A stretch of 44,626 nucleotides of DNA, taken from assembly GCA_025964715.1 (NCBI GenBank), contig JAOPYH010000191.1:1-44626 (forward strand). The letters are read 5' to 3'. Shown here piece after piece: positions 1 through 12,690 of the stretch. The notes under the pieces are model-generated. The model ran no database searches. It saw nothing but the letters and a program-made list of their open reading frames with translations, and was not told the DNA's origin. A program made the translations under genes and the position numbers. The stretch comes from Streptosporangiaceae bacterium. GTDB taxonomy: Bacteria > Actinomycetota > Actinomycetes > Streptosporangiales > Streptosporangiaceae. The stretch's first letter is position 1; the number at the start of each line of letters is the position of its first letter.

Positions 1-75
1 GACTTCTTCGACCGGCCGGTCGAAGAAGTCGCGCGGCAGGAGGCTCTCAGCTGTCAGTGCCGGGGTCACCGCCAT
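1..75 (-). CDS. mpg: DNA-3-methyladenine glycosylase, N-terminal fragment (cut by window edge)
   Basis: Only the first 25 codons are inside the window, starting at ATG 75-73 and running off the left edge. The peptide ends in LLPRDFFDRPVEEV, which resembles the conserved N-terminus of the Mpg/AAG family of alkyl-base excision glycosylases (typically LLPRxFFDRPVLEV). A clear ribosome binding site (AAGGAG) lies just upstream, so this is a true start. It follows argH by 40 bases on the same strand, an arrangement I recall from other actinomycetes. The family removes 3-methyladenine and related damaged bases and leaves an abasic site. The fragment is too short to show catalytic residues; the call rests on the N-terminal motif and the neighbour. 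Confidence 0.68.
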   Translation of the reverse strand, partial: MAVTPALTAESLLPRDFFDRPVEEV

Positions 76-115
76 CGCTCCTTCCCCGGGACAGGCCCGC
101 GGACAGGCCTGGAGA

Positions 116-1528
116 TCAGGATTCGGAGGCCCACGCCGCCTGCTCGTTGACCAGTGCCCTTAGCGCGTCGAGCTGCTCCCTCACCCGGTCCGGAGCGGTG
201 CCGCCGTAGGCCTTGCGGGACGCCAGCGCGCCGCGCACGTTGAAGACCTCGCGTACGTCCGGAGTCAGATAGGGCGAAACCTTGATCAACTCGTCGTCGG
301 TGAGGTCGTCGAAGTCCTTGTCGTTGACCTGGCACCACACGACAAGGTGCCCGACGACCTCGTGGGCGTCCCGGAAGGCCACCCCGCGTCGTACGAGCAG
401 CTCCGCGAGATCGGTGGCCAGCGCGAAGCCCTGTGGCGCGAGCGCCTCGAGCCGTTCACTGTTGACCCGCATCGTGGCGATCAGTCCGGACACCGCCGGG
501 AGTACGAGCAGGAGCGTGTCGACGGCGTCGAACACCGGCTCCTTGTCCTCCTGAAGGTCCCGGTTGTAGGTGAGCGGCAGGCCCTTGAGCGTGGTCAGCA
601 GGCTCACGAGGTTGCCGATCAGACGGCCGGCCTTGCCGCGCGCCAGCTCACCGACATCCGGATTCTTCTTCTGCGGCATGATCGATGACCCGGTGGCATA
701 GGTGTCGTCCATCTCGATCCACCGGAACTCCTGCGACGCCCACAGCACGATCTCCTCGCCGAGGCGCGACAGGTGCACCCCGACCATCGCGGCGGCGAAC
801 AGGAACTCCGCCGCGAAGTCCCGGTCGCTCACCGCGTCCATGGAGTTGGGCGACGCGCTGTCGAAGCCCAGCTCGGCGGCGACCGCCTCCGGGTCCAGCG
901 GCAGTGAGGAGCCGGCCAGTGCGCCGGAGCCGAGCGGGGACACGGCGGCGCGCTTGTCCCAGTCGCGCAGCCGGTCGATGTCGCGCGACAGCGCGTGCAC
1001 GTGCGCGAGTAGCTGGTGGGAGAAGAGCACCGGCTGGGCGTGCTGCAGGTGGGTCATGCCGGGCGCCGCCACGCCCTTGTTGTGCTCCGCCTGCGCGATC
1101 AGGGCGGTCTCGAGCTCGACCAGCCGAGACACGATCTGCCGTGCGTGATCACGTAGATAGAGCCGCAGGTCGGTGGCGACCTGATCGTTGCGGCTGCGGC
1201 CGGCGCGGAGCTTGCCGCCGAGCACGCCCAGGCGTTCGAGGAGGCCGCGCTCGAGGGCCGTGTGCACGTCCTCGTCGGCCACGGTCGGCCGGAACTCGCC
1301 CGAGCGGCACGCGCGCTCCAGGTCTTCCAGTGCCTGGATCGTCCTGGTGAGCTCTTCGTCGGTGAGCAGCCCGGCCCGGCCGAGGACCCGGGCGTGCGCT
1401 CGGGACGCCATGAGGTCGTACGGCGCGAGGCGCCAGTCGAACTGCACGCTCACCGAAAGCCGGGCGAGCGCCTCCGACGGACCCCCTTCGAACCGTCCGC
1501 CCCACAACCGCATCGGTGCCTTGGTCAC
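116..1528 (-). CDS. argH: argininosuccinate lyase (last step of arginine synthesis)
   Basis: ArgH splits argininosuccinate into arginine and fumarate in the cytoplasm. The protein is about 470 residues, normal for the family, and carries the fumarase/aspartase superfamily signature GSSIMPQKKNPD near the middle, which holds the flexible catalytic loop. The N-terminus MRLWGGRF is also typical of ArgH. The open frame continues up to 1636, but I place the start at GTG 1528 because a GAGGAG/GAGGAGC ribosome site sits directly upstream and the family begins just before the LWGGRF motif. It is the last arg gene of the operon, 184 bases after argG. That long spacer contains a 14-base-pair hairpin, so argH may be transcribed or processed partly separately from the rest. 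Confidence 0.96.
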   Translation of the reverse strand: MTKAPMRLWGGRFEGGPSEALARLSVSVQFDWRLAPYDLMASRAHARVLGRAGLLTDEELTRTIQALEDLERACRSGEFRPTVADEDVHTALERGLLERLGVLGGKLRAGRSRNDQVATDLRLYLRDHARQIVSRLVELETALIAQAEHNKGVAAPGMTHLQHAQPVLFSHQLLAHVHALSRDIDRLRDWDKRAAVSPLGSGALAGSSLPLDPEAVAAELGFDSASPNSMDAVSDRDFAAEFLFAAAMVGVHLSRLGEEIVLWASQEFRWIEMDDTYATGSSIMPQKKNPDVGELARGKAGRLIGNLVSLLTTLKGLPLTYNRDLQEDKEPVFDAVDTLLLVLPAVSGLIATMRVNSERLEALAPQGFALATDLAELLVRRGVAFRDAHEVVGHLVVWCQVNDKDFDDLTDDELIKVSPYLTPDVREVFNVRGALASRKAYGGTAPDRVREQLDALRALVNEQAAWASES

Positions 1529-1639
1529 TCTGCTCCTCTTCTCCTCACGGCGTACGGGCGGCCTCACCCCGTACGCGTCCGTGAACTGCATATCCGCTGC
1601 GACGCCGCCCGCGTTGCGGCGGGAACGGCTGTCCAACCC

Positions 1640-1688
1640 AACATGACCGCCGGGTCTTCCCGGGGGACGACGATCCGGCGGTCATGTT
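1640..1688 (-). terminator. strong stem-loop in the argG-argH spacer
   Basis: Perfect 14-base inverted repeat: AACATGACCGCCGG at 1640-1653 and its complement at 1675-1688, around a 21-base loop. It begins 24 bases after the argG stop on the minus strand. No T-run follows, so it may be a U-tract-less terminator, an mRNA 3'-end stabiliser or an attenuator that lowers argH expression. The symmetry would also suit a dimeric DNA-binding protein. Sequence evidence for the structure is strong; the function is open. Confidence 0.5.
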
Positions 1689-1712
1689 CTCACGCTGAGC
1701 GACAGGCGGGGC

Positions 1713-2912
1713 TCAGCCCAGCTTCCGGTCCCGCTCTGCGGCGATTTTGCTGGGCAGGCTCCACAGCTCGACGAACCCCTTGGCGAGGCTCTGGTCGAAC
1801 GCGTCGCCGGTGTCGTACGTAGCCAGATCGTAGTCGTACAGCGAGGCATCGCTGCGCCGTCCGGTCACGACCGCGCGCCCGCCGTGCAGGGTCATCCGCA
1901 CATCGCCGGACACCTGCTCCTGTGAGGAGGCGATGAACGCGTCCAGGGACCGCTTCAGCGGCGAGAACCACAGGCCGTCGTAGACCAGCTCGCCCCAGCG
2001 CTGGTCCACCTGCCGCTTGAATCGGGCGAGGTCTCGTTCGACGGTGACGCTCTCCATCTCCAGGTGTGCGGTGATCAGCGCGATCGCCCCTGGGGCCTCG
2101 TAGACCTCCCGCGACTTGATGCCGACGAGCCGGTCCTCGACCATGTCCAGCCGGCCGACGCCCTGTGCGCCGGCACGCCGGTTCAGCTCGGCGATGATCT
2201 GGTACGGGGTCAGCGCCCGGCCGTCGATCGCGGTCGGTACGCCCGCGGTGAAGCTCAGGACGAGCTCGTCGGACTCCCGGGACACCGCCGGGTCGTCGGT
2301 GTAGTCGTAGAGGTCCTCGATGGGCCCGTTCCAGATGTCCTCGAGGAATCCTGTCTCGACCGCACGCCCCCAGAGGTTCTGGTCAATGGAGTAGGGAGAC
2401 TTGGAGGTGACGTCGATCGGCAGCCCCTTCTCCTCGGCGAAGGCGATCGCCTTGTCCCGGGTCCAGGCGTAGTCCCGGGCCGGTGCGATGACCTTGAGCT
2501 CCGGGTTGAGGGCGGCCAGCCCCGCCTCGAACCGCACCTGGTCGTTACCCTTGCCGGTGCAGCCGTGTGCGACAGCGGTGCCGCCGAACTCGGCGGCGGC
2601 GGCCGCGAGATGCTTGACGATCAGCGGGCGGGACAGCGCCGACACCAGCGGGTAGCGGTCCATGTACATCGCGTTGGCCTGCAGGGCGGGCACGCAGAAG
2701 TCCGCGGCGAACTCCTCCTTGGCGTCGGCCACGACGGCCTCGGCCGCGCCGCAGTCCAGGGCCCGCCGGCGGATGACCTCGAGGTCCTCTCCGCCCTGAC
2801 CCACGTCGACGGCCACCGCGATGATCTCGGCCCCCGTCTCCTCGGCGATGTACGGGATCGCCACCGAGGTGTCGAGGCCACCCGAATACGCGAGTACAAC
2901 GCGCTCGCTCAT
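1713..2912 (-). CDS. argG: argininosuccinate synthase
   Basis: ArgG joins citrulline and aspartate with ATP to make argininosuccinate. The 399-residue protein opens with the PP-loop ATP pyrophosphatase motif AYSGGLDTS (residues 9-17) and contains [14 protein letters not shown] around residue 115, both diagnostic of type 1 argininosuccinate synthases. Length is normal. The start is ATG 2912, with AGGAG six bases upstream. It is separated from argR by 75 bases that hold a short GC hairpin. It therefore sits in the second half of the arg operon, and its expression may be reduced relative to argCJBDF. Downstream, 184 bases separate it from argH. Confidence 0.97.
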   Translation of the reverse strand: MSERVVLAYSGGLDTSVAIPYIAEETGAEIIAVAVDVGQGGEDLEVIRRRALDCGAAEAVVADAKEEFAADFCVPALQANAMYMDRYPLVSALSRPLIVKHLAAAAAEFGGTAVAHGCTGKGNDQVRFEAGLAALNPELKVIAPARDYAWTRDKAIAFAEEKGLPIDVTSKSPYSIDQNLWGRAVETGFLEDIWNGPIEDLYDYTDDPAVSRESDELVLSFTAGVPTAIDGRALTPYQIIAELNRRAGAQGVGRLDMVEDRLVGIKSREVYEAPGAIALITAHLEMESVTVERDLARFKRQVDQRWGELVYDGLWFSPLKRSLDAFIASSQEQVSGDVRMTLHGGRAVVTGRRSDASLYDYDLATYDTGDAFDQSLAKGFVELWSLPSKIAAERDRKLG

Positions 2913-2973
2913 GTCATTCTCCTAGCTCACAGGACTGTTGGTTTGAGGAAATCCAGCTGACGATCCAGGTGCC

Positions 2974-2987
2974 GGGGGCGCTGCCCC

Positions 2988-2988
<1 letters not shown>
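2974..2988 (-). terminator. short GC hairpin just after argR
   Basis: GGGGGC (2974-2979), loop GCT, GCCCCC (2983-2988): a perfect six-pair GC stem overlapping the end of the argR stop codon. It is followed on the minus strand by a mixed sequence without a T-run. It could act as a weak terminator or pause between argR and argG, or be chance in this GC-rich genome. Confidence 0.3.
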
Positions 2989-5687
<2,699 letters not shown>

Positions 5688-5691
<4 letters not shown>

Positions 5692-6578
5692 GAGGGCACC
5701 ACCATCGTTCCGATCCCTTCGTCGGTGAAGACCTCGAGCAGCAGCGAGTGGAGCACCCGCCCGTCGAGTACGTGCGCCTGCGGCACACCGCCGCGCACCG
5801 ACCGCAGGCACGCTTCCATCTTCGGCACCATTCCGGCGGACAACCCGGGCAGCAGTGCGGCCAGCTCGTCGGCGGTCAGGTGGTCGATCACCTCGTCGCT
5901 GGCAGGCCAGTCGGCGTACAGCCCCTCGACGTCGGTCAGCACGATCAGTTTGGAGGCGTCGAGCGCGACGGCCAGCGCGGCGGCCGCGGTGTCGGCGTTG
6001 ACGTTGTAGATCTCGCCGTCGTCGCCTCGCGCGATGCTGGAGATCACCGGGATGCGGCCGTCGGCCAGCAGGCTGTGCACCGCGCTCACCTCGATCTCGA
6101 CGATCTCGCCGACCTGGCCGATGTCCACCGGTGCGCCGTCCACCATCGCCGGCTTGCGCTCGGCGGTGAACAGGTTGGCGTCCTCGCCGGACATGCCGAC
6201 CGCGAAGGCGCCGTGCCGGTTGATCAGCCCGACGACATCCCGGTTGACCTGGCCGACGAGCACCATCCGGACGACCTCCATGGCCTCCGGCGTGGTGACC
6301 CGCAGGCCCGCGGTGAAGCTCGACTCGATGCCGTGCCGGGCCAGGGCCTCGTTGATCTGCGGGCCGCCACCGTGCACGATCACGGGGCGCAGCCCGGCAT
6401 AGCGCAGGAACACGATGTCCTCGGCGAAGGCGTGCCGCAGCGCCTCGTCGGCCATCGCGTGGCCGCCGTACTTCACCACGACCGTCCGGCCGTGAAAGCG
6501 TTCGAGCCAGGGCAGCGCCTCGATCAGCGTGGCCGCCTTGGCGAGCGCGTGTGCGCGTTTGGTGCCGATCTGGCTCAT
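5688..6578 (-). CDS. argB: acetylglutamate kinase
   Basis: ArgB phosphorylates N-acetylglutamate, usually the arginine-inhibited step in bacteria with ArgJ-type cyclic pathways. The 296-residue protein has the amino-acid kinase motifs VVKYGGHAM (about residue 31), VHGGGPQIN (about 68) and [12 protein letters not shown] further on, all typical. The N-terminal helix before VVKYGG is long enough to match the extended helix seen in arginine-sensitive hexameric kinases, so feedback inhibition is likely (inference). The start is ATG 6578, overlapping the argJ stop by four bases; the frame upstream to 6632 lies within argJ. Confidence 0.96.
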
Positions 6579-7729
6579 GTGGAGTAGGCCGAGTTCTCGT
6601 GGACGTAGTCCGCGGTGAGGTCGGTGGTCCACACGGTCGCGGCGTGCGTGCCGGCCGACAGGTCGACGGTGATGGTGACATCGCGTGGCCGCAGATCCAC
6701 CTTGGACCGGTCGTCGCCGACCGAGCCGTTACGACAGACCCATACCCCGTTGATGGCCACGTGCAGCAGGCCAGGGTCGAACACGGCGTCGGTGGTCCCG
6801 ACCGCCGCGAGCACGCGGCCCCAGTTGGGATCCTCTCCGTGGAGGGCGCACTTCAGCAGGTTGTTTCGGGCCACTGCCCGGCCGGCCGTGACCGCGTCGG
6901 CTTCGGTCGCCGCGCCGACGACCTCGATCGCGATGGCCTTGGACGCGCCCTCGGCGTCGACCAGCAACTGCCGGGTCAGGTCGGCGCAGACGTCGGTGAG
7001 CACCGCCGTCAGCTCCTGCTCGGTGGGCGTCGTCCCGCTCGCCCCGCTGGCCAGCAGGAGCACCGAATCGTTGGTGGACAGGCAGCCGTCGGCGTCCAGC
7101 CGGTCGAAGGTCACGGCAGTCGACGCCCGCAGGGCGCGGTCGAGGACGTCCGGGTGCACGTCGGCGTCGGTCGTGAGGACGCACAGCATCGTGGCGAGGG
7201 AGGGTGCGAGCATTCCGGCGCCCTTGGCCATGCCGCCGATGGTGTAACCCTCCGCGCGCCGGAAGGCGATCTTCCCCACGGTGTCGGTGGTGCGGATGGC
7301 GTCGGCGGCGGCCAGGCCACCGTCGCCGCGCGACAGCTGTCGCGCGGCGTCCTCGACACCGGCGAGGAGCTTGTCCATCGGGAGCCGCTCACCGATGAGC
7401 CCGGTGGAGCAGACCGCCACCTCACCGGCGGAGTCCTCGAGTGCCTGGGCGACCTTCTCCGCGGTCGCGTGCGTGTCCTGGAAGCCGGCCGGTCCCGTGC
7501 AGGCGTTGGCGCCGCCGGAGTTCAGCACGACGGCCCGCAGGCGGCCACCCGTGATCACCTGCTGTGACCACAGCACAGGGGCGGCCTTGACCCGGTTGGT
7601 GGTGAACACGGCCGCGGCCGCGCGGGAGGGGCCGTCGTTCACCACAAGGGCGACGTCCCGGGCCCCGCTGTCCTTCAGGCCGGCACTCACGCCTGCGGCG
7701 CGAAATCCGAGGGGTGCTGTGACGCTCAT
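6575..7729 (-). CDS. argJ: ornithine acetyltransferase / N-acetylglutamate synthase (ArgJ)
   Basis: ArgJ moves the acetyl group from N-acetylornithine to glutamate, which closes the cyclic arginine pathway; some members also use acetyl-CoA. The 384-residue precursor has the self-cleavage motif [14 protein letters not shown]. Family knowledge puts the cut between Ala179 and Thr180 here, with Thr180 becoming the N-terminal nucleophile of the beta chain. The start is ATG 7729, with GGAGAAG upstream. The 76-base gap to argC is the longest among the first six arg genes. No separate argA or argE is present in the operon, consistent with ArgJ being at least monofunctional. Confidence 0.96.
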   Translation of the reverse strand: MSVTAPLGFRAAGVSAGLKDSGARDVALVVNDGPSRAAAAVFTTNRVKAAPVLWSQQVITGGRLRAVVLNSGGANACTGPAGFQDTHATAEKVAQALEDSAGEVAVCSTGLIGERLPMDKLLAGVEDAARQLSRGDGGLAAADAIRTTDTVGKIAFRRAEGYTIGGMAKGAGMLAPSLATMLCVLTTDADVHPDVLDRALRASTAVTFDRLDADGCLSTNDSVLLLASGASGTTPTEQELTAVLTDVCADLTRQLLVDAEGASKAIAIEVVGAATEADAVTAGRAVARNNLLKCALHGEDPNWGRVLAAVGTTDAVFDPGLLHVAINGVWVCRNGSVGDDRSKVDLRPRDVTITVDLSAGTHAATVWTTDLTADYVHENSAYST

Positions 7730-7805
7730 GTACTTCTCCGTCCGATCCGCCGGTACGGCGGGTTCTCACCGCCGGCCAGTCCGTCCCTCGGCACCACAGC
7801 GCCGC

Positions 7806-8840
<1,035 letters not shown>

Positions 8841-8871
8841 TCAGCACCTCTCACTCGCCGTTGTGAGTAAG

Positions 8872-8900
8872 AGTATGCATGGTCATGGATGAATATCCAA
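8872..8900 (-). promoter_or_regulatory. argC promoter with overlapping ARG-box-like operator
   Basis: Read on the minus strand, TTGGAT (8900-8895) and CATACT (8877-8872) are separated by exactly 17 bases, a plausible -35/-10 pair. The spacer holds an inverted repeat TATTCAT / ATGCATA (8889-8895 and 8874-8880, one mismatch, eight bases between the arms), AT-rich in a very GC-rich neighbourhood. This resembles the ARG boxes bound by ArgR in streptomycetes and E. coli. ArgR bound there would cover the promoter. Predicted, not proven. Confidence 0.65.
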
Positions 8901-8924
8901 ACCCCTATGGGGGGATTGGAAGCG

Positions 8925-8967
8925 AACAACCGCACGATCGCCTCTCGGCCATGATCGTGCAGTTGTT
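8925..8967 (-). terminator. terminator after pheT
   Basis: A 15-base inverted repeat with a single mismatch (8925-8939 and 8953-8967) surrounds a 13-base loop. It lies 18 bases beyond the pheT stop and just before the argC promoter. Read on the minus strand the 3' arm ends GGTTGTT and is followed by CGCTT, giving a short T-rich tail. This is a good candidate for ending pheST transcription and isolating the arg operon. Confidence 0.6.
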
Positions 8968-8985
8968 GCGCCCGCCTTCGGGTTC

Positions 8986-11460
8986 TCAGCCGCGCAGTGC
9001 GGCTCCGGTGCGCCGGCCGGCCTCGGCGACGGCCGCGTCACGGGCCGCGGTGGCCTCGTCCGCCGTGAGAGTACGGTCGGGTGCGCGGAACCGCAGCGTG
9101 TAGGCCAGGGACTTGCGGCCCTCGGGGACCTGCTCGCCGGTGTAGACGTCGAACAGGCGGATCGACTCCAGCAGCTCCCCGGCGCCCTCGCGCAGAGCCG
9201 TTTCGACGTCCGCGGACGGCACCGCGGCCTCGACGACCAGCGCGACGTCCTGGGTGGCGACGGGATAGGTCGACACCTCCGGTGCCCGGACCGCCTCGGG
9301 AGCGCCGAGCCGGTCGAGATCGACCTCCATGGCGGCCGTGCGGGGCGGCAGCCCGTACGCCTGGATCACCCGCGGATGCAGCTCTCCGGCGTGACCGACG
9401 AGCTCCTGGCCCACGTACAGGGCCGCGCACCGGCCCGGGTGCCAGGGCGCGTGCCGGTCGGCGCGGACGGTCAGTTCGACCCCGGCCTCACGGGCCAGCA
9501 GCCGGGCGGCCTCGATCGCGTCGGCCCAGGTCGCCGGGCGTCCCTCGCCCCACCAGCCGGCGGGTTCACGCTGGCCCGCGAGCACGGCCCCGACCCGCAG
9601 CGGCTGGTCCGGCAGAGCCGCGTCGACGGCGGCGATCTCCTCGGCCGTGGGGCCCCGTTCGACCGGCGGCCGGGGCGGCTTGGGCGCGTTCAGCCGTGGC
9701 AGGTAGACCAGTCCGAGCTCGAAGAGAGCGATGTCCGCGGCGCCCCGGCCGGCGTTGCGGGCCAGCGCCCGGAGCAGCCCCGGCAGCAGCGTGGTCCGCA
9801 GCAGCGGTTCGTCCTCCGACAGCGGGTTGGCCAGCCGCAGAGTGTGGCGGCGCGGGTCGTCGGCGGGCAGTTGCAGTGCGTCGCCGTCCCGCTCACCCAC
9901 GAACGGGAAGTTCAACACCTCGACATAGCCGGTCTCGGCGAGGGCACGGCCGACCCGGCGGCGCAGCCTCTGCACCGGGGTCAGCCCGCGGCCGGCCACC
10001 GACCGGGGCGCGCGGGCCGGGATGTTCTCGTAGCCCTCGAGCCGGATGACCTCCTCGGCGAGATCGTTCGGATCGGTGAGGTCTGGCCGCCACGGCGGCG
10101 GGGTGACGGTGAGCACGTCCTCACCCGTGACCTGGCAGCCGACCTGCTCCAGGCGGCGCACGACCGTGTCCCGGCCGTACGCCATCCCCGCGATCTTGTC
10201 CGGGTGGTCGGCCGGGATCGTGATCGTGACCGGGTCCACGGACGCGTGCGTGTGCGTCAGGCCGGGCGCCACCTCGGCGCCGCCGAGGTCGGCGAGCATC
10301 CGGACCGCCCTGGCGCAGGCCCGCAACGGCAACTCCGGGTCGACACCTCGCTCGAACCGGTAGGACGCCTCGCTGTGCAGCTTGTGCCGGCGCGACATGC
10401 GCGCGATGCCGGTGGAGGAGAAGTGCGCGGCCTCGATGACCATGTCGATGGAATCACCACCGATCTCCGTCCGCAGTCCCCCCATGGTGCCGGCCATCGA
10501 GATCGGGCCGGACCCATCAGTGATCAGGATGTCGTCCGGATGCAGCTCGCGGACCACGTGGTCGAGGGTCTCCAGGCGCTCGCCCGGCTCGGCCCGGCGG
10601 ACCACGATCGGACCCGTGAGCTTGGCCCGGTCGAAGGCGTGCAGCGGCTGGCCCAGCTCGAGCATGACGTAGTTGGTCACGTCCACGGCCAGCGAGACGG
10701 GCCGCATGCCGCTCAGCTGCAGCCGCCGGCGCAGCCACATCGGGCTGGTGGCCGACGGGTCCAAGCCACGCACCTCGCGCAGCACGAACCGGTCACAGGC
10801 GGCCGGGTCGGCGATGCTCGCCGGATAGGCCTCGCCATCCGCCGTGGAGAGCTCGACGTCCGCGGGATCGCGGAACGGCACCTCGAAGGCCGTGGCGACC
10901 TCCCTGGCGATCCCGCGGATCGATGCCGTATAGCCGCGGTCAGGGGTGATCGAGATGTCGAGGACGTCCTCGCGAAGCCCGAGGAGCTCGATGGCGTCGT
11001 CACCGGGCCGGGCGTCGATCGCCGGCGGCAGCACGAGAATGCCACCCTGGTCGTCACCCATGTCCAGCTCGCGCTCGGAGCAGATCATGCCGGCGGACAT
11101 CCGGCCATAGGTCTTGCGCGCGCCGATCTCGAAGCCGCCCGGCAGCACACCTCCGGGCAGGATGACCACGACCAGGTCTCCGGCGGCGAAGTTCGTGGCG
11201 CCGCAGACGATGCTCTGCGGCTCGCCGGTGCCGTTGGCCTGGCCGACGTCGACCTGGCAGTGGCGGATGGGCTTCTTGAACCCGGGGAGCTCCTCGATGT
11301 CGAGCACCCGGCCCACGACCAGCGGACCGGACAGGTCGGCACCGGTGTGCTCGACGCTCTCGACCTCGAGGCCGGCCGCGATGAGCCGGTCGGCCACGTC
11401 GCGGGCACCGGCGCCGGGCAGGTCGACGTATTCGCGCAGCCACGAAAGCGGGACCCGCAT
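8986..11460 (-). CDS. pheT: phenylalanine--tRNA ligase, beta subunit
   Basis: PheT is the large subunit of the alpha2-beta2 PheRS, providing tRNA binding and the editing site that clears mischarged Tyr-tRNA(Phe). The 824-residue protein follows the usual domain order: N-terminal [15 protein letters not shown], the EMAP-like tRNA-binding fold (about 40-150), the B3/B4 editing module, the B5 domain (about 400-480), the catalytic-like core and a C-terminal ferredoxin-fold anticodon-binding domain ([18 protein letters not shown]). ATG 11460 overlaps the pheS stop by one base (TGATG), so the subunits are translationally coupled. The frame extending to 11727 is inside pheS and is discounted. Confidence 0.97.
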   Translation of the reverse strand: MRVPLSWLREYVDLPGAGARDVADRLIAAGLEVESVEHTGADLSGPLVVGRVLDIEELPGFKKPIRHCQVDVGQANGTGEPQSIVCGATNFAAGDLVVVILPGGVLPGGFEIGARKTYGRMSAGMICSERELDMGDDQGGILVLPPAIDARPGDDAIELLGLREDVLDISITPDRGYTASIRGIAREVATAFEVPFRDPADVELSTADGEAYPASIADPAACDRFVLREVRGLDPSATSPMWLRRRLQLSGMRPVSLAVDVTNYVMLELGQPLHAFDRAKLTGPIVVRRAEPGERLETLDHVVRELHPDDILITDGSGPISMAGTMGGLRTEIGGDSIDMVIEAAHFSSTGIARMSRRHKLHSEASYRFERGVDPELPLRACARAVRMLADLGGAEVAPGLTHTHASVDPVTITIPADHPDKIAGMAYGRDTVVRRLEQVGCQVTGEDVLTVTPPPWRPDLTDPNDLAEEVIRLEGYENIPARAPRSVAGRGLTPVQRLRRRVGRALAETGYVEVLNFPFVGERDGDALQLPADDPRRHTLRLANPLSEDEPLLRTTLLPGLLRALARNAGRGAADIALFELGLVYLPRLNAPKPPRPPVERGPTAEEIAAVDAALPDQPLRVGAVLAGQREPAGWWGEGRPATWADAIEAARLLAREAGVELTVRADRHAPWHPGRCAALYVGQELVGHAGELHPRVIQAYGLPPRTAAMEVDLDRLGAPEAVRAPEVSTYPVATQDVALVVEAAVPSADVETALREGAGELLESIRLFDVYTGEQVPEGRKSLAYTLRFRAPDRTLTADEATAARDAAVAEAGRRTGAALRG

Positions 11461-12569
11461 CAGATCTCCATCCCGAACGGAAGGGCGAACCGCACGTCGC
11501 CCTCGACCATGTCGTGCATGTCCTCGACCCCGTGCCGGAACATCAGCGAGCGCTCGACCCCGAGCCCGAACGCCCAGCCGCTGTAGCGGCCGGGGTCGAT
11601 GCCGGCCGCCACCAGCACTCGAGGGTTGACCATGCCGCAGCCGCCGAGCTCGATCCAGCCCTCGGACCGGCAGGTCCGGCACGGCTCGGCGCCGGGCTGC
11701 GCCGATGCGCCGCGGCAGACGAAGCACTGCATGTCCACCTCCGCCGACGGCTCGGTGAAGGGGAAGTAGTACGGCCGGAACCTGGTCCGGAGTCCCTCGC
11801 CGAACATCCCGGTCACGAAGGCGCCGATGGCCCCGCGCAGATCGGCCATGGTGATGCCCTCGTCGACGACCAGGCCCTCCATCTGGTGGAACACGGGACT
11901 GTGCGTGGCGTCGAGCTCGTCGGTGCGGAACGTCTTGCCCGTACAGACGACGTAGACCGGGAGCTCACGGGTCAGCAGCGCCCGGATCTGCACCGGTGAG
12001 GTGTGGGTGCGCAACACCAGGCCGGAGTCCTCGGACTCGACGAAGAAGGTGTCCTGCATCTCACGCGCCGGGTGGGCGGGCGGGAAGTTCAGCGCGTCGA
12101 AGTTGAACCACTCCGCCTCGACCTCGGGCCCCTCGGCGATCTCGAACCCCATGGAGACGAAGACATCGGCCATCCGCTCCGACACCATGGTGAGCGGGTG
12201 CCGCGACCCGCGCGGTGCGCGGTCCCAGGGCAGGGTCACGTCGACGGCCTCCTCGATGAGGACGCGCTGGTCCCGCTCCTCCTCCAGCTCGGCCTGGCGG
12301 GCCTTGAGCGCCTCGGTGACCGCCCTGCGGGCGCCGCCGACCCGCTTGCCGGCCTCGGCCTTGGCGTGGGGTGGCAGGGCGCCGATCTCGCGGTTGGCGA
12401 GAGCGAGCGGTGCCTGGTCGCCCGCGTGCGCGAGGCGGGCCTGCTTGAGCTCGTCGAGGTCGCCGGCCGCGGCGATGGCGGTGATCGCCTCGTCCCGCAT
12501 CCGGGCCACCTCGTCTGGGTGAAGTGAGGTGACCTCGACAGGGTCATATGACTTGTTCGGTGCTGACAT
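11460..12569 (-). CDS. pheS: phenylalanine--tRNA ligase, alpha subunit
   Basis: PheS carries the class II synthetase active site of PheRS. The 369-residue protein has an N-terminal coiled-coil tRNA-binding arm (about 15-100), motif 2 in [16 protein letters not shown] and motif 3 in [18 protein letters not shown] cysteine-rich stretch, CFVCRG...CRTCRSEGW, sits between motifs 2 and 3; four cysteines in this spacing could bind zinc, as proposed for other actinobacterial PheS proteins, but this is inference. The start ATG 12569 gives [13 protein letters not shown], the common actinobacterial N-terminus. The 121-base spacer upstream contains direct repeats; I saw no T-box. Confidence 0.97.
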   Translation of the reverse strand: MSAPNKSYDPVEVTSLHPDEVARMRDEAITAIAAAGDLDELKQARLAHAGDQAPLALANREIGALPPHAKAEAGKRVGGARRAVTEALKARQAELEEERDQRVLIEEAVDVTLPWDRAPRGSRHPLTMVSERMADVFVSMGFEIAEGPEVEAEWFNFDALNFPPAHPAREMQDTFFVESEDSGLVLRTHTSPVQIRALLTRELPVYVVCTGKTFRTDELDATHSPVFHQMEGLVVDEGITMADLRGAIGAFVTGMFGEGLRTRFRPYYFPFTEPSAEVDMQCFVCRGASAQPGAEPCRTCRSEGWIELGGCGMVNPRVLVAAGIDPGRYSGWAFGLGVERSLMFRHGVEDMHDMVEGDVRFALPFGMEI

Positions 12570-12584
12570 GGTGATTTCGATCCT

Positions 12585-12641
12585 CGGCCGCTCGTTTGGA
12601 TCGCCGGCCGCTCGTGGGCGGACGCGACCGCCCGCGACCGC
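12585..12641 (-). repeat. two pairs of direct repeats in the pheS leader region
   Basis: CGGCCGCTCGT occurs at 12585-12595 and again at 12605-12615, and GCGACCGC occurs at 12624-12631 and 12634-12641. All lie within 80 bases upstream of the pheS start. They could be a tandem operator or a structured leader, or simple GC-rich chance. No T-box specifier structure was found. The rest of the 12570-12690 gap shows nothing else I can support. Confidence 0.3.
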
Positions 12642-12690
12642 ACGGTCACGAACTGATGGGAAAAGGGTATCGGGCCGGCCCGCCCAGAGC

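Noticed and set aside
9376..11586. Long plus-strand frame across pheT
   Set aside because: A mirror of the pheT coding frame, with no ribosome site and no recognisable domain.
12570..12690. T-box or other riboswitch upstream of pheS
   Set aside because: I looked for a specifier-loop and antiterminator motif and found only direct repeats; actinobacterial T-boxes are mainly known before ileS.
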